DNA of 64,000 nt from Herbidospora mongoliensis (GTDB taxonomy: Bacteria; Actinomycetota; Actinomycetes; Streptosporangiales; Streptosporangiaceae). The notes beneath the pieces were generated by a model that ran no database searches, had not been told where the DNA came from, and saw only the letters and a list, made by a program, of their open reading frames with translations. Where the stretch lies: contig NZ_BBXD01000018.1 in the NCBI RefSeq assembly GCF_001570545.1, positions 201,782 through 265,781 of the forward strand, written 5' to 3'. Positions 1-7,756 of this stretch are shown one piece after another. Made by a program: the position numbers and the translations under genes. Within the stretch, counting starts at the first letter, position 1. The number at the start of each line of letters is the position of its first letter.

Positions 1-190
1 CCACCGGCTGGAGGCGAACATCCAGCCCGCGAACAAGGCGTCTCTGGCCTTGGCCCAGCGCCTGGGTTTCCGGTACGAAGGCATGTCGCCCGACTATCTC
101 TTCATCGACGGAGCCTGGCGCGACCACGAACGCTGGTCCATCACCGCACCGTCCCCCTGGACGCCCGACCCTTCGCTTCCCGAGGTCTAG
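1..190 (+). CDS. GNAT N-acetyltransferase, C-terminal end only
   Basis: Frame opens at base 2 and ends at the TAG at 188-190, giving 63 residues. It reads [20 protein letters not shown] followed by [22 protein letters not shown], which is the C-terminal acetyl-CoA-binding half of a RimJ/RimL-type acetyltransferase: the N-x-x-S-x-x-L-A-x-x-L-G-F segment and the DGxWRDHexW end are typical of that family. The N-terminus lies outside the window, so the substrate (a ribosomal protein N-terminus or a small molecule) cannot be judged. The tail [12 protein letters not shown] is proline-rich and unremarkable. The gene converges on the MmyB-type regulator, with 11 bases between the two stop codons and no strong terminator hairpin between them. 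Confidence 0.85.
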   Translation, partial: HRLEANIQPANKASLALAQRLGFRYEGMSPDYLFIDGAWRDHERWSITAPSPWTPDPSLPEV

Positions 191-201
191 AACTCCGTCG
201 C

Positions 202-1095
202 CTACACCAAGAACGACCTGACCACGCTGCTCGGCTGACGAGGCGGCCGGGGCCCGATGACGGAGAGAAGCCGGAGTCTCTCGTAGCTCTCGCTGCCCGG
301 GACGGCTGTGTAGACCAGGAGCAGGTGCGCCTGGTCGGGGTCGAGAAGCGCCTGACACGCCAGTTCGAGGACGCCGACCTCGGGGTGGACGAAGCGTTTG
401 ACGTCGCTGTAGCCGATGCCGACCTCGTGTTCCTGCCAGACCGTACGGAACTCCTCACTGCGGTCGAGCAGGAGGCGCTGGAGATGCGCGGCCCTGGAGC
501 CCGGGCCGCGCAGCGTGACCACTGTGCGCAGTCCCGAGGCGAAGACGCGGGAGTGCAGCGCGTGGTCGTCCGGGTGGTAGAGCGCCCGGGTGGCCGGGTC
601 GGTGAACCACCGGTAACCGATGCTGCGGGCCGGGCCGGTGTATCCGGTCAGGTCGCCGGTGAGCGCGACGCCGAGGGGAGTCTGCCGCAGCGTCTCGCCG
701 AGCTCGGTGACGATCTCCGCGGGGGTGTCGGTGAGCCGGTCGAAGATGCGCAGCAGGCCGGGACTGACGTGCTCGCCGGTCGTGCCCCTCGTGGGCGGAT
801 GGTGCCCGGCGAGCCGGAACAGGTGGTCGCGTTCGTCCAGGGACAGCCGCAGACCCTGCGCGATCGAGGCGATCATCTGCTCCGACGGGTGAGGTCCCCG
901 CTCCCGTTCCAGCCGGCTGTAGTAGTCGGCGGAGATGTGGCAGAGCGTGGCGACCTCCTCGCGGCGCAGACCGGTGGTCCTGCGCCGCTGCCCGCGCGGG
1001 AGACCGACGTCTTCCGGCTGGAGTGACGCACGACGGCGACGCAGGAACTCGGCGAGCCCGGCTCGGTCGATCACGGCTGCTCCCTCCCTCGTCAT
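202..1095 (-). CDS. MmyB-type helix-turn-helix transcriptional regulator
   Basis: 297 residues from ATG at 1095 (MTREGAAVIDRAGLAEFLRR). The frame stays open further upstream into the divergent SDR, but that extension has no family similarity. Residues about 10-85 form an XRE-type HTH with the family signature RRTTGLRREEVATLCHISADYYSRLERERG. Residues about 110-270 are the MmyB-like ligand-binding domain (PF17765 type), with LTGYTGPARSIGYRWF and VKRFVHPEVGVLELACQALL. Such proteins are commonly divergent from a short-chain dehydrogenase and repress it until a small, possibly fatty-acid-like, ligand binds. That arrangement is seen here, with 125 bases between the two starts. Ligand and target are inferred from context. 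Confidence 0.88.
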   Translation of the reverse strand: MTREGAAVIDRAGLAEFLRRRRASLQPEDVGLPRGQRRRTTGLRREEVATLCHISADYYSRLERERGPHPSEQMIASIAQGLRLSLDERDHLFRLAGHHPPTRGTTGEHVSPGLLRIFDRLTDTPAEIVTELGETLRQTPLGVALTGDLTGYTGPARSIGYRWFTDPATRALYHPDDHALHSRVFASGLRTVVTLRGPGSRAAHLQRLLLDRSEEFRTVWQEHEVGIGYSDVKRFVHPEVGVLELACQALLDPDQAHLLLVYTAVPGSESYERLRLLSVIGPRPPRQPSSVVRSFLV

Positions 1096-1220
1096 CGATT
1101 CCGTTCGTTCTACCACCGCCGCCGGGGTGGCCGGGTGCGGCCAGCCTGGGATTGTGAGGCCGTGGCTACCCCTGCCGATCGGGTGAACCCTGGAAACCGA
1201 TCGACCAAGGGAGCAGCACC

Positions 1221-2174
1221 ATGGCACGCACACGACCGGACCTCACGGTCCCCGACCTCACCGGGAGGCTCTCCGTCGTCACGGGGGCCAGCGACGGCGT
1301 CGGACTGGTGCTGGCGACCCGGCTCGCCGCCGCCGGCGCCGAGGTCGTCATGCCCGTCCGCAACCGCCGGAAGGGCGAGGCGGCGATCGCGACGATCAAA
1401 CAGCGGCACCCGGACGCCGCCGTGTCCCTGCGGGACCTCGACCTGTCGTCGCTGGCCTCGGTCGCCGCCCTGGGCACGACGCTGCGTGGCGAGAACCGGC
1501 CGATCCACATCCTCGTCAACAACGCCGGGGTGATGACCCCGCCGGAACGCCGGACCACCGCGGAGGGGTTCGAGCTGCAGTTCGGCAGCAACCACCTGGG
1601 GCACTTCGCCCTCGTCTCCCACCTGCTGCCCCTGCTGCGGGCCGGGCGCGCCCGGGTGACCTCGCAGATCAGCATCGCCGCGAACGAGAACGGCATCAAC
1701 TGGGACGACCTGAACTGGGAACGGCGCTACCACGCCCGCCGCGCCTACAGCCAGTCGAAGATCGCGTTCGGTCTGTTCGGGCTCGAACTGGACCGGCGCA
1801 GCCAGGCGGGCGGCTGGGGGATCACCAGCAACCTCTCCCACCCCGGCGTCGCCCCCACCAACCTGCTGGCCGCGCACCCCGAGATGGGCCGGCCGAACGA
1901 CACCCTCGGCGTGCGGGCCATCCGCGCCCTGTCCCGGCGCGGCGTCCTCGTCGGCACGGTCGAGACGGCGGCCCTGCCGGCCCTGCTGGCCGCCACCTCC
2001 CCGGACGCGCGCGGCGCCCGCCTCTACGGTCCGAGCGGTCTGGGGAACCTGTCCGGCGCACCCGCCGAACAGGCCCTCTACTCCCGGCTTCGTCACCAGG
2101 ACGACGCCGCCCGCGTCTGGCGGATCTCCGCGGAACTCACGGGAGTCTCAGCCGAACGCCTTGACCTCCAGTAA
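1221..2174 (+). CDS. Short-chain dehydrogenase/reductase
   Basis: 317 residues, ATG at 1221 after an AAGGGAGC ribosome site. Classical SDR fold: the cofactor motif TGASDGVG is at residues 21-28, followed by NNAG near residue 97, an active-site Ser region ([18 protein letters not shown]) and the catalytic YSQSK with Tyr176 and Lys180. R-N-R at the end of beta2 suggests NADP(H). The subfamily resembles retinol/protochlorophyllide-type SDRs that are widespread in actinomycetes, and the substrate is unknown. The gene is divergent from the MmyB-type regulator, which probably represses it. Its last 27 bases overlap the end of the convergent secreted-protein gene, so the two transcripts are antisense at their 3' ends. 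Confidence 0.9.
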   Translation: MARTRPDLTVPDLTGRLSVVTGASDGVGLVLATRLAAAGAEVVMPVRNRRKGEAAIATIKQRHPDAAVSLRDLDLSSLASVAALGTTLRGENRPIHILVNNAGVMTPPERRTTAEGFELQFGSNHLGHFALVSHLLPLLRAGRARVTSQISIAANENGINWDDLNWERRYHARRAYSQSKIAFGLFGLELDRRSQAGGWGITSNLSHPGVAPTNLLAAHPEMGRPNDTLGVRAIRALSRRGVLVGTVETAALPALLAATSPDARGARLYGPSGLGNLSGAPAEQALYSRLRHQDDAARVWRISAELTGVSAERLDLQ

Positions 2175-4055
2175 CCCGACCGACGACGCCCCGCTCTGGA
2201 GGGCGACCCGCAGCCGGGTCGTGGTGACGGGGGAGAAGGTCGCGCGGTTGTAGGTGTTCGCCCCGATTGGGTACGTCGCCGGGACGTCCACATAGGACGA
2301 CCCGTTCCACCACTGGAGTCGCCAGGACGCCGGCAGGTCGATGCCCTGGCCGTCGTCGAAGAAGTACACGTCCGCCGACCGCAGGGTCTGCGCGGCGGGC
2401 CAGGTCAGCTCGGCCCATTGGGCGCCGGTGTTCGGCCAGGTTCCCCAGCGCGGGTTGACGGTGTCGTTGGAGGCCGGCGGGTCGATCCCGTCGTTGATCG
2501 CGGCCACCGACTCCCACGGCGAGGTGGAGGAGGCGCTCGGCGTGGCGCTCCCGGCCAGGTTCGCCGACGGGGTGCCGCCGACCTGGAGGGTGAACGTGCG
2601 GGTGACCGGGGTGCTGCGGGTGTCGTAGTCGCGCAGTCGCACCGTGAACTGCGAGGTGCCGCCGGCCGCCGGGGTGCCGGTGATCGCGCCGGTGAACCGG
2701 TCGAGGGTGAGTCCGGCGGGGAGCGCGCCGCCGGTGATCGTCCAGTCGTAGAACGGGACCCCGCCCTGGGCGGCGAGTCTCTGGGAGTAGGCCGTCCCCG
2801 GAGTGGCCGCCGGCAGTGTCGTCGTGGTGATCGACGGGGGCAGGAACGGGGTCAGGGTGCGGTTGAGGCGCCAGCCGGCGTTCTCGGCGATGAGGAGCGC
2901 GAGCTTGGTCAGGGTCCAGCGCCGGGTCGGGAACGCGTGGGTCCAGCCGCCGCTCTGGCCGCTGACGCGGTCCCAATACTGCTGGGTTCCCGGCACGTGG
3001 TAGCTGGAGTCGAGCGGCACCCGGATGCCCTGGTAGGCCTCGACCTCCGCGTCGACGCCGCCCGACTGCACGTAGGACCGCATGCCGGCCCAGTCGCTGT
3101 GGTAGGCGACGGCGTGGCCGTATTCGTGCATGACCAGGCCGTACACATCGAGAACGGAACCGGTGATCGTGGTGCGCCACCAGTCGTCGTCGGCGAGGGA
3201 GGTGAAGAGCTGTTTGCCCGCCTCGTCGTACTCGAAGATCATCGACGTCGAGCGGTGCAGCGGGCCCGCGACCTGCTGGCCGCCGCGGGTGGCGTAGCGG
3301 CCGTTCGCGGCGGGATAGCCCGTCGAGTACGGCGTCTGGATGCCGCGGAAGAACACGTAGTGGCCGGTGAACGCGCTGTTGTTCGTGACGTTGACCGTGT
3401 TCTGCCAGTCGTCGCCCGGCAGGTGGTTGGGCTCGGCCCCGGCCGCGACGGTGTCGAAGGGCGCCAGTTCGAAGTAGCGGAACCAGTCCTTCACCGCCTC
3501 CTCCGCCGCCGCCCGGAACGCCGTGTTGCCGAAGTAGCCGGTGATGGTGTCGAACCGGTAGTCGAAGGTGATCGGGATCGACGGTTCGAGCGTGGTCTTC
3601 TCGTCCTGCTGGACCCGGATCGGCATCGTCTGCGTGTACGTCGCCCCTCCGGCGTCCCGGATCGTCAGCCGGAACGTGTGGGTCTCGTCCTGCCCGGCGC
3701 CCCGTTTCGACTGGATGCCCAGCCGGAACGTCTTCTGCTCCGAGGCGTTGGCGAACGTGAGCGTCTTGGTCGAGCCGGTCGCGGTGAGCTGGCTCGGCAG
3801 GTCCATCATCAGCCGTGAGGTGCCCTCGGCCTTGAGGTCGATCGTGGCGGGGAACCTCACGTCCGCCGGGGGCCGGACGGTGAAGGTCAGGGCGGGGTTG
3901 GCGACGTGCCCCTGCCAGTCGACGAGCTGGATGCCGTGGGTGTTGATCGTCCGCCCGAACATGTCGACGACCGTGGCCGTCGGGGCGGCGTGGGAGGTGG
4001 CGGGGACGGTGAGGAACGCGATGAGCAGAGTAGCGGTCAGGGCTAATCGTCTCAC
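2148..4055 (-). CDS. Secreted HEYGH metalloprotease-like protein with Ig-like and discoidin-like domains
   Basis: 635 residues from GTG at 4055, preceded by AAAGGGATC. Residues 1-23 are a Sec signal peptide ([15 protein letters not shown]). The central part (about 160-400) is alpha/beta with a zinc-site motif [10 protein letters not shown]: His310, Glu311 and His314, with a further His at 319. This is as in gluzincin or metzincin peptidases, though the third ligand is not obvious. Residues about 412-490 form a putative-Ig domain ([35 protein letters not shown]). The last 140 residues look like an F5/8 type C (discoidin) carbohydrate-binding domain ([19 protein letters not shown] to LLEVKAFG). 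It is probably an exported enzyme acting on a polymeric or surface substrate. Catalysis is unproven. Confidence 0.75.
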   Translation of the reverse strand: MRRLALTATLLIAFLTVPATSHAAPTATVVDMFGRTINTHGIQLVDWQGHVANPALTFTVRPPADVRFPATIDLKAEGTSRLMMDLPSQLTATGSTKTLTFANASEQKTFRLGIQSKRGAGQDETHTFRLTIRDAGGATYTQTMPIRVQQDEKTTLEPSIPITFDYRFDTITGYFGNTAFRAAAEEAVKDWFRYFELAPFDTVAAGAEPNHLPGDDWQNTVNVTNNSAFTGHYVFFRGIQTPYSTGYPAANGRYATRGGQQVAGPLHRSTSMIFEYDEAGKQLFTSLADDDWWRTTITGSVLDVYGLVMHEYGHAVAYHSDWAGMRSYVQSGGVDAEVEAYQGIRVPLDSSYHVPGTQQYWDRVSGQSGGWTHAFPTRRWTLTKLALLIAENAGWRLNRTLTPFLPPSITTTTLPAATPGTAYSQRLAAQGGVPFYDWTITGGALPAGLTLDRFTGAITGTPAAGGTSQFTVRLRDYDTRSTPVTRTFTLQVGGTPSANLAGSATPSASSTSPWESVAAINDGIDPPASNDTVNPRWGTWPNTGAQWAELTWPAAQTLRSADVYFFDDGQGIDLPASWRLQWWNGSSYVDVPATYPIGANTYNRATFSPVTTTRLRVALQSGASSVGLLEVKAFG

Positions 4056-4094
4056 TGAGGGATCCCTTTCTGGCAGAAACCCTTTTCGTTTACC

Positions 4095-4142
4095 TTTCGC
4101 CGAAACGTTACGCCCGAGTCAACATCACCGAAAGCGTTTTCG
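4095..4142. promoter_or_regulatory. Candidate LacI/GalR-type operators
   Basis: Upstream of the HEYGH protein gene, in an A/T-richer patch, are two near-palindromes centred on CG: CGAAACGTTACG at 4101-4112 (one mismatched pair) and CGAAAGCGTTTTCG at 4129-4142 (two mismatched pairs). TTTCGCCGAAA at 4095-4105 overlaps the first. The second has the shape of LacI/GalR-family (cre-like) operators. I see no lacI-type gene in the window, so the regulator would act from elsewhere. This suggests carbon-source control of the exported protein. Confidence 0.45.
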
Positions 4143-4212
4143 TCGACCCATCTGGGAATCACCCGGCGCCCTTGGCCGTTGACGACGATACGGGCCCGAT
4201 GACGGGATCCGT

Positions 4213-4251
4213 CCGGACGAGGTGCGCCGTACCCGGACTGCAAGACGACGC
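4213..4251 (+). promoter_or_regulatory. Guanidine-III (ykkC-III) riboswitch
   Basis: The 24 bases from 4213 match, base for base, the 5' part of the Thermobifida fusca guanidine-III aptamer as I remember it: CCGGACGAGG, then TGCGCCGT, then ACCCGG. The CCGG strands at 4213-4216 and 4233-4236 form P1. The loop GCGCCGT (4224-4230) can pair with ACGACGC (4245-4251) to form the pseudoknot helix P2, with one C-A mismatch where the Thermobifida RNA has G. The element ends 18 bases before the ATG of a small multidrug resistance gene, the usual target of this riboswitch class. Binding of guanidinium should favour P2 and turn translation on. Confidence 0.88.
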
Positions 4252-4263
4252 TCCGACAGGAGC
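4250..4263 (+). promoter_or_regulatory. gdx: Ribosome-site-sequestering hairpin (expression platform)
   Basis: GCTCC (4250-4254), loop GACA, GGAGC (4259-4263) form a perfect 5-bp stem that buries the AGGAG ribosome site (4258-4262) of the gdx start codon at 4270. Bases 4250-4251 are also the last two bases of the riboswitch P2 strand, so P2 formation and this hairpin compete. This gives a simple translational on-switch. Confidence 0.7.
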
Positions 4264-4269
4264 ATCGTC

Positions 4270-4593
4270 ATGGCCTGGTTCCTCCTTTTCGCCGCCGGTC
4301 TGTTCGAGGTCGCGATGGCCTACTCGCTCAAGCTGAGCGACGGCTTCTCCGTACCGCTCCCCGGCATCGCCTTCGTCGGCTTCGCCGTCCTGAGCTTCGG
4401 CCTGCTGGCGATCGCCCTGAAGAGCCTCGACGTCGGCACCGCCTACGCCGTCTGGACCGGCATCGGCGCCGTCGGCACCGCCGCCCTGGGGATGATCGTC
4501 ATGGGCGACGACGTGAGCCCGCTGAAGATCGCCTCGATCGCCCTCATCCTCGCGGGGGTGGTCGGCCTCAACCTCGCGGGCGCCGCCCACTGA
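4270..4593 (+). CDS. gdx: Guanidinium exporter, small multidrug resistance family (Gdx/SugE)
   Basis: 107 residues from ATG at 4270, chosen because AGGAG sits 7 bases upstream. Earlier in-frame starts would run through the riboswitch. There are four transmembrane helices. The essential SMR glutamate is in helix 1 (MAWFLLFAAGLFEVAMAYSL, Glu14), followed by the Gdx-type segments SLDVGTAYAVWTGIGAVGTA and GLNLAGAAH. Family members act as antiparallel dimers that exchange guanidinium for protons at the cytoplasmic membrane. The guanidine-III riboswitch directly upstream strongly favours guanidinium export (Gdx) over quaternary-ammonium export (Qac). It appears to be a single-gene unit. Confidence 0.92.
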   Translation: MAWFLLFAAGLFEVAMAYSLKLSDGFSVPLPGIAFVGFAVLSFGLLAIALKSLDVGTAYAVWTGIGAVGTAALGMIVMGDDVSPLKIASIALILAGVVGLNLAGAAH

Positions 4594-4674
4594 CCCGGAT
4601 GCCGACGGGCCTGCGGGTCCTGTCCTTCACATGTCACCTGCAAGTGAGGCTGCAACGGCATGGGTGATCGTGAC

Positions 4675-4699
4675 GGCGTGCCGGAAACACCGGCACGCC
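4675..4699 (+). terminator. Perfect 10-bp hairpin between gdx and the next gene
   Basis: GGCGTGCCGG (4675-4684), loop AAACA, CCGGCACGCC (4690-4699). There is no T-tract. It may end gdx transcription, but it also lies just 7 bases before the AAGGA of the next gene, so it could be a 5'-leader hairpin of that mRNA instead. Upstream, TCACCTGCAAGTGA at 4634-4647 is an imperfect palindrome that could be an operator. Confidence 0.5.
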
Positions 4700-4718
4700 T
4701 GATCCGAAGGACGTGACC

Positions 4719-5270
4719 GTGTACAGAAGAGCGCTCGCCATCGCGGCGTCCGCCGTCCTGGCCTTCACCCTGATTCCCTCGGTGGCCGAAGCCGCGGCTC
4801 CGAACGTCGAGATCGTCCCCGGCCACACCTCGACCCTGGGGGAGAAGAACAGCCGGTTCTTCTGCCCCGCGAACGAAGTGATCACCGGCCGGGCGCACCA
4901 GAAGGACGAGAACGGCCCGACCACCTACTGGTGCGGGAAGATCGTCATCGACGGCGAACAGGTCTCCGTGTCGACCTACCACTACGTCGACGCCCAGACC
5001 GAGCCCTTCTCCTGGTTCGAGGCCCCGGAGGCGAACGCCATGGTCGGCCGTGAACACCGAGGCGACGAGAACGGCGTCACCACCACCTACTTCGCCCTGC
5101 TGACCTGGCGCGGCCAGCCGGTGAAACTGGTCAACCGCCGCTGGACGGGGGCCCTGCGGGAGAGCAGACACGAGTCCCGGGCGAGCGGCGACGAGATCAT
5201 GACGGGCCGCCGCCACCACGACGACGAGAACGGCGACTCCTTCTACCAGTACGCCACGGTCACCTTCTAG
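4719..5270 (+). CDS. Secreted protein with three GRxHxxDENG repeats
   Basis: 183 residues. GTG at 4719 is preferred over GTG at 4713 because AAGGA (4707-4711) is 7 bases from it. A signal peptide ends near AEAAAP. The mature part has three homologous units spaced about 50-60 residues: VITGRAHQKDENGPTTYWCG, MVGREHRGDENGVTTTYFAL and IMTGRRHHDDENGDSFYQYA. The invariant pattern is GR-x-H-x-x-DENG followed by an aromatic strand. Unit 1 alone carries cysteines (FFCPANE and YWCGK), which could form one disulfide. I do not recognise the family function. The DENG loop could bind metal or a ligand. A hairpin at 5281-5315 follows the stop. Confidence 0.85.
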   Translation: MYRRALAIAASAVLAFTLIPSVAEAAAPNVEIVPGHTSTLGEKNSRFFCPANEVITGRAHQKDENGPTTYWCGKIVIDGEQVSVSTYHYVDAQTEPFSWFEAPEANAMVGREHRGDENGVTTTYFALLTWRGQPVKLVNRRWTGALRESRHESRASGDEIMTGRRHHDDENGDSFYQYATVTF

Positions 5271-5280
5271 GAATCACCGA

Positions 5281-5315
5281 GGCCCGGGGCGGGATCCGTA
5301 GTCCTGACCCGGGCC
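5281..5315 (+). terminator. Hairpin after the DENG-repeat gene
   Basis: GGCCCGGG (5281-5288) and CCCGGGCC (5308-5315) form a perfect 8-bp stem with a 19-base loop, 11 bases after the stop codon. No U-tract follows, so termination is possible but not certain. Confidence 0.4.
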
Positions 5316-5325
5316 ACGTGCCAAC

Positions 5326-5363
5326 TTTTCCCCCATAGGGCGCGTCTTACCTATATGGGAAAA
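5326..5363. promoter_or_regulatory. 14-bp inverted repeat spanning the start codon
   Basis: TTTTCCCCCATAGG (5326-5339) and CCTATATGGGAAAA (5350-5363) are inverted copies with one mismatch and a 10-base spacer. The right arm contains the ATG at 5355. No Shine-Dalgarno sequence is visible. As RNA the hairpin would bury the start codon, and as DNA it could be a repressor operator. Confidence 0.5.
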
Positions 5364-6371
5364 TTGCTCCGCGGCACTGCTGCATTCGTCGCCTTCCTCG
5401 CCGCCGCGGGGCCCGCCGCCGCCCACGCCGAGGCGCCGTCCGGGCAGTGGGGCATCATCCGGGACGCACCCCGTGACTCCTACGACGCCGTGACGGTGAC
5501 GCCCGGCGGGGGAGTCTGGGTCGCCGGGACGAGAGGAACCGAGTCGCTGCTGCTCAAGGGCCGGACCACCTTCAAACGGGTCGCCGGGCCGGGCTTCCGG
5601 GTGAAGAAGCTGGCATCGGCGTCCGACACCAGGGTCTGGGCGTTCGGCGCGTCGCGGTACGCCCGCTGGGACGGCAAACGCTGGCAGGTCAAGCGCTGGA
5701 CCCACGGCCGGGTGGATCAGGCGTACTCCATCGGCAAGAACCTATGGGTCATCGAGAACGCGAACACCTTCTCTGCGGCGAGTGGCGCCGGGTGGAAGGC
5801 GACGTCCACGCTGCGGCGTCTCGTCGGATCGACGTGGCGCAAGGTCCCCACGCCGATCGTGGTCAAGGGGCTCGACGGCAGGTGGGCGGCGGGCTCGGTC
5901 CGGGGCAAGGCGGCGCTGGCCCGCTGGTCCGGCACGGCCTGGCGCACGTACGCGTTGCCCGCCGTTCCGGTCGCGCACCCGGGGCAGGTCTCGGAGCTGA
6001 CCGATGTCGCGGTCGACGGCGAGACCGGCCGGGTGATGGCCGTCGGCTGGGTCGCCTGGCCGTGCGGCGGTGCGAAGTACTGCGGGGAGACCCTGCTGCT
6101 CACCGGCCCTCTGAGCGAGCCCACTTTGGAGGTCCGCAGCGGCCTGGGCGTCCAGCCGAGCGCCCAGGCGGTGCCCGACGAACGGGGCGGGGCCTGGGTC
6201 GTCCCCAACCCCAAGAGCGGCGGCCTGCTGCACATCCGCACCGAGAGCGTCGAGCCGGGCGTCCTTCCGGCTCCGAAGAACCGGAAGGCGTCCGTCCGCG
6301 GCATCGCCATCTGGCCGGAGAACGGTTCCCTCTGGGCGGTCGGCTCGGCGATCTGGGCCCGTCGCCCCTGA
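5355..6371 (+). CDS. Secreted beta-propeller-like protein of unknown function
   Basis: 338 residues with a clear signal peptide (MGKLLRGTAAFVAFLAAAGP to AHAEA). The mature protein has repeated short units of the form W-V-A-G/W-A-F-G followed by a basic WDGKRWQVKRW-type strand: GGGVWVAGTRG, RVWAFGASRYARWDGKRWQV, RWAAGSVRGKAALARWSGTA, RGIAIWPENGSLWAVGSAIW. This is the pattern of an extracellular beta-propeller. Two cysteines (PCGGAKYCG, near residue 236) are close enough for a disulfide. No catalytic motif is seen. The start is fixed by the signal peptide, but translation initiation is odd: there is no ribosome site and an inverted repeat covers the ATG. Its stop lies 5 bases from the end of the convergent aldehyde dehydrogenase gene. 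Confidence 0.78.
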   Translation: MGKLLRGTAAFVAFLAAAGPAAAHAEAPSGQWGIIRDAPRDSYDAVTVTPGGGVWVAGTRGTESLLLKGRTTFKRVAGPGFRVKKLASASDTRVWAFGASRYARWDGKRWQVKRWTHGRVDQAYSIGKNLWVIENANTFSAASGAGWKATSTLRRLVGSTWRKVPTPIVVKGLDGRWAAGSVRGKAALARWSGTAWRTYALPAVPVAHPGQVSELTDVAVDGETGRVMAVGWVAWPCGGAKYCGETLLLTGPLSEPTLEVRSGLGVQPSAQAVPDERGGAWVVPNPKSGGLLHIRTESVEPGVLPAPKNRKASVRGIAIWPENGSLWAVGSAIWARRP

Positions 6372-6376
6372 ATCGG

Positions 6377-7747
6377 TCAGTACGGGTAGTGCACGGGCAG
6401 GTCCGTCGTGGTCAGCCAGCGGCGGGTGGTGAACTCCTCCAGGTTGTCGTCACCGCCGGACCGCCCGCCGAGCCCCGACTGCCCGACCCCGCCGAACGGC
6501 ACGCCCGCCTCGTCCTGCGGGGTCGCGTCGTTGACGTGGACCATGCCGCCGCGCAACCGCCGGGCGACCGACAGGCCGCGCCGCAGGTCGGCCGTCACGA
6601 CCGAGTTGACCAGCCCGTATTCGGTGTCGTTGACCACCCGGACGGCCTCCTCCTCGTCCGCCACGACCAGCACGGGTGCGACCGGGGCGAAGATCTCCTC
6701 CCGCCAGAGCCGCATGCCCTCGTCGACCGAGACGACCACGGCGGGCCGGAAGAACGGGGCCTCGCCGGGCCCGCCGGTGAGCACGGACGCGCCCGCCGCC
6801 ACGGCCTCGGCCAGCATGCCGGCCGCCCGGGTGAACTGGCGCTCGTTGATCATCGGACCGAGGCCGACCGCGTCCTTGAACGGGTCGCCGACCTTGATGG
6901 CCGCCGCCCGCCGGGTCAGCTCCGCGATGTAGGCCTCCGCGATGCCCGCCTGCACGATGTGGCGTCCGGCCGTGATGCAGGTCTGGCCCTGGTAGTGGAA
7001 GCTCGACCAGGCCCCGATCATCGCGGCCTGCTCCAGGTCGGCGTCGTCGAGCACGACCAGGGCGTTGTTGCCGCCGAGTTCCAGCGACACCTTCTTCAGC
7101 AGGCCGCCCGCCTGGGCGGCGATGGCGCGGCCGACGGCGGTCGAGCCGGTGAAGTGCACCATCGCGGTCGCCGGGTGGGTGACCAGGCGTTCGCCGACTT
7201 CGGGGCCGCCCTGCACGACCTGGAGCACATCCCCCTCGAACAGGTCGGCGAACAGCGAACCGCCGCTCAGCGGCGTCTCCGGGGACGGCTTCAGCACGAC
7301 CGTGTTGCCCAGGGCGAGCGCGGGCGCGACCACCCGCATGCCGAGCACCAGCGGGAAGTTCCACGGCGTGATCGCGGCGACCACGCCGAGGGGCAGGCGT
7401 TCGGCCAGGCTGAACCGGCCCGCGTGGTTGGAGGGCAGCACCTCGCCGACGGGCCGGGAGGCCAGCGCGGCGGCGGCGTGCAGTTCGCCGACGGCCGCGC
7501 CGATCTCGTAGTCGGCCTTGCCGGGGATGCAGCCCGTCTCGCGCACGATCAGGTCGCGAACCGCCGCCGCCTTCGCCTCCAGCTTCGCGGCGGCCCGGCG
7601 CAGCGCGGCGGCGCGTTCGGTGTACGGCAGCGCGGCCCAGCCGGGCTGCGCGGCGGCGGCCCGGCCGACCGCGGCGTCGACGCCTGCGACCGTCGACTCG
7701 GGCACGGCACCCAAGTCTTCGCCGGTCGATTTGTCCCTGGAAATCAT
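6377..7747 (-). CDS. Aldehyde dehydrogenase (benzaldehyde/vanillin dehydrogenase-like)
   Basis: 456 residues, ATG at 7747 with AAGGAG eight bases upstream. NAD(P)-dependent ALDH fold: PWNFPLVLGMRVVAPALALG and VLKPSPETP bind the cofactor, FTGSTAVG follows, ELGGNN carries the general base Glu, and the catalytic Cys257 sits in YQGQTCITAGRH. The C-terminal FGGVGQSGLGGRSGG signature is intact. At 456 residues it is slightly shorter than most ALDHs because the N-terminal arm is brief. It is the last gene of a four-gene operon 9 bases after the kinase gene. In this setting it probably oxidises the aldehyde released by the copper amine oxidase encoded first in the operon. The actual aldehyde is unknown. 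Confidence 0.9.
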   Translation of the reverse strand: MISRDKSTGEDLGAVPESTVAGVDAAVGRAAAAQPGWAALPYTERAAALRRAAAKLEAKAAAVRDLIVRETGCIPGKADYEIGAAVGELHAAAALASRPVGEVLPSNHAGRFSLAERLPLGVVAAITPWNFPLVLGMRVVAPALALGNTVVLKPSPETPLSGGSLFADLFEGDVLQVVQGGPEVGERLVTHPATAMVHFTGSTAVGRAIAAQAGGLLKKVSLELGGNNALVVLDDADLEQAAMIGAWSSFHYQGQTCITAGRHIVQAGIAEAYIAELTRRAAAIKVGDPFKDAVGLGPMINERQFTRAAGMLAEAVAAGASVLTGGPGEAPFFRPAVVVSVDEGMRLWREEIFAPVAPVLVVADEEEAVRVVNDTEYGLVNSVVTADLRRGLSVARRLRGGMVHVNDATPQDEAGVPFGGVGQSGLGGRSGGDDNLEEFTTRRWLTTTDLPVHYPY

Positions 7748-7756
7748 GTCCGCTCC

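Noticed and set aside
4222-4269. Longer N-terminus for the SMR exporter
   Set aside because: It would translate the riboswitch. The 107-residue form from 4270 has the standard length and a ribosome site.
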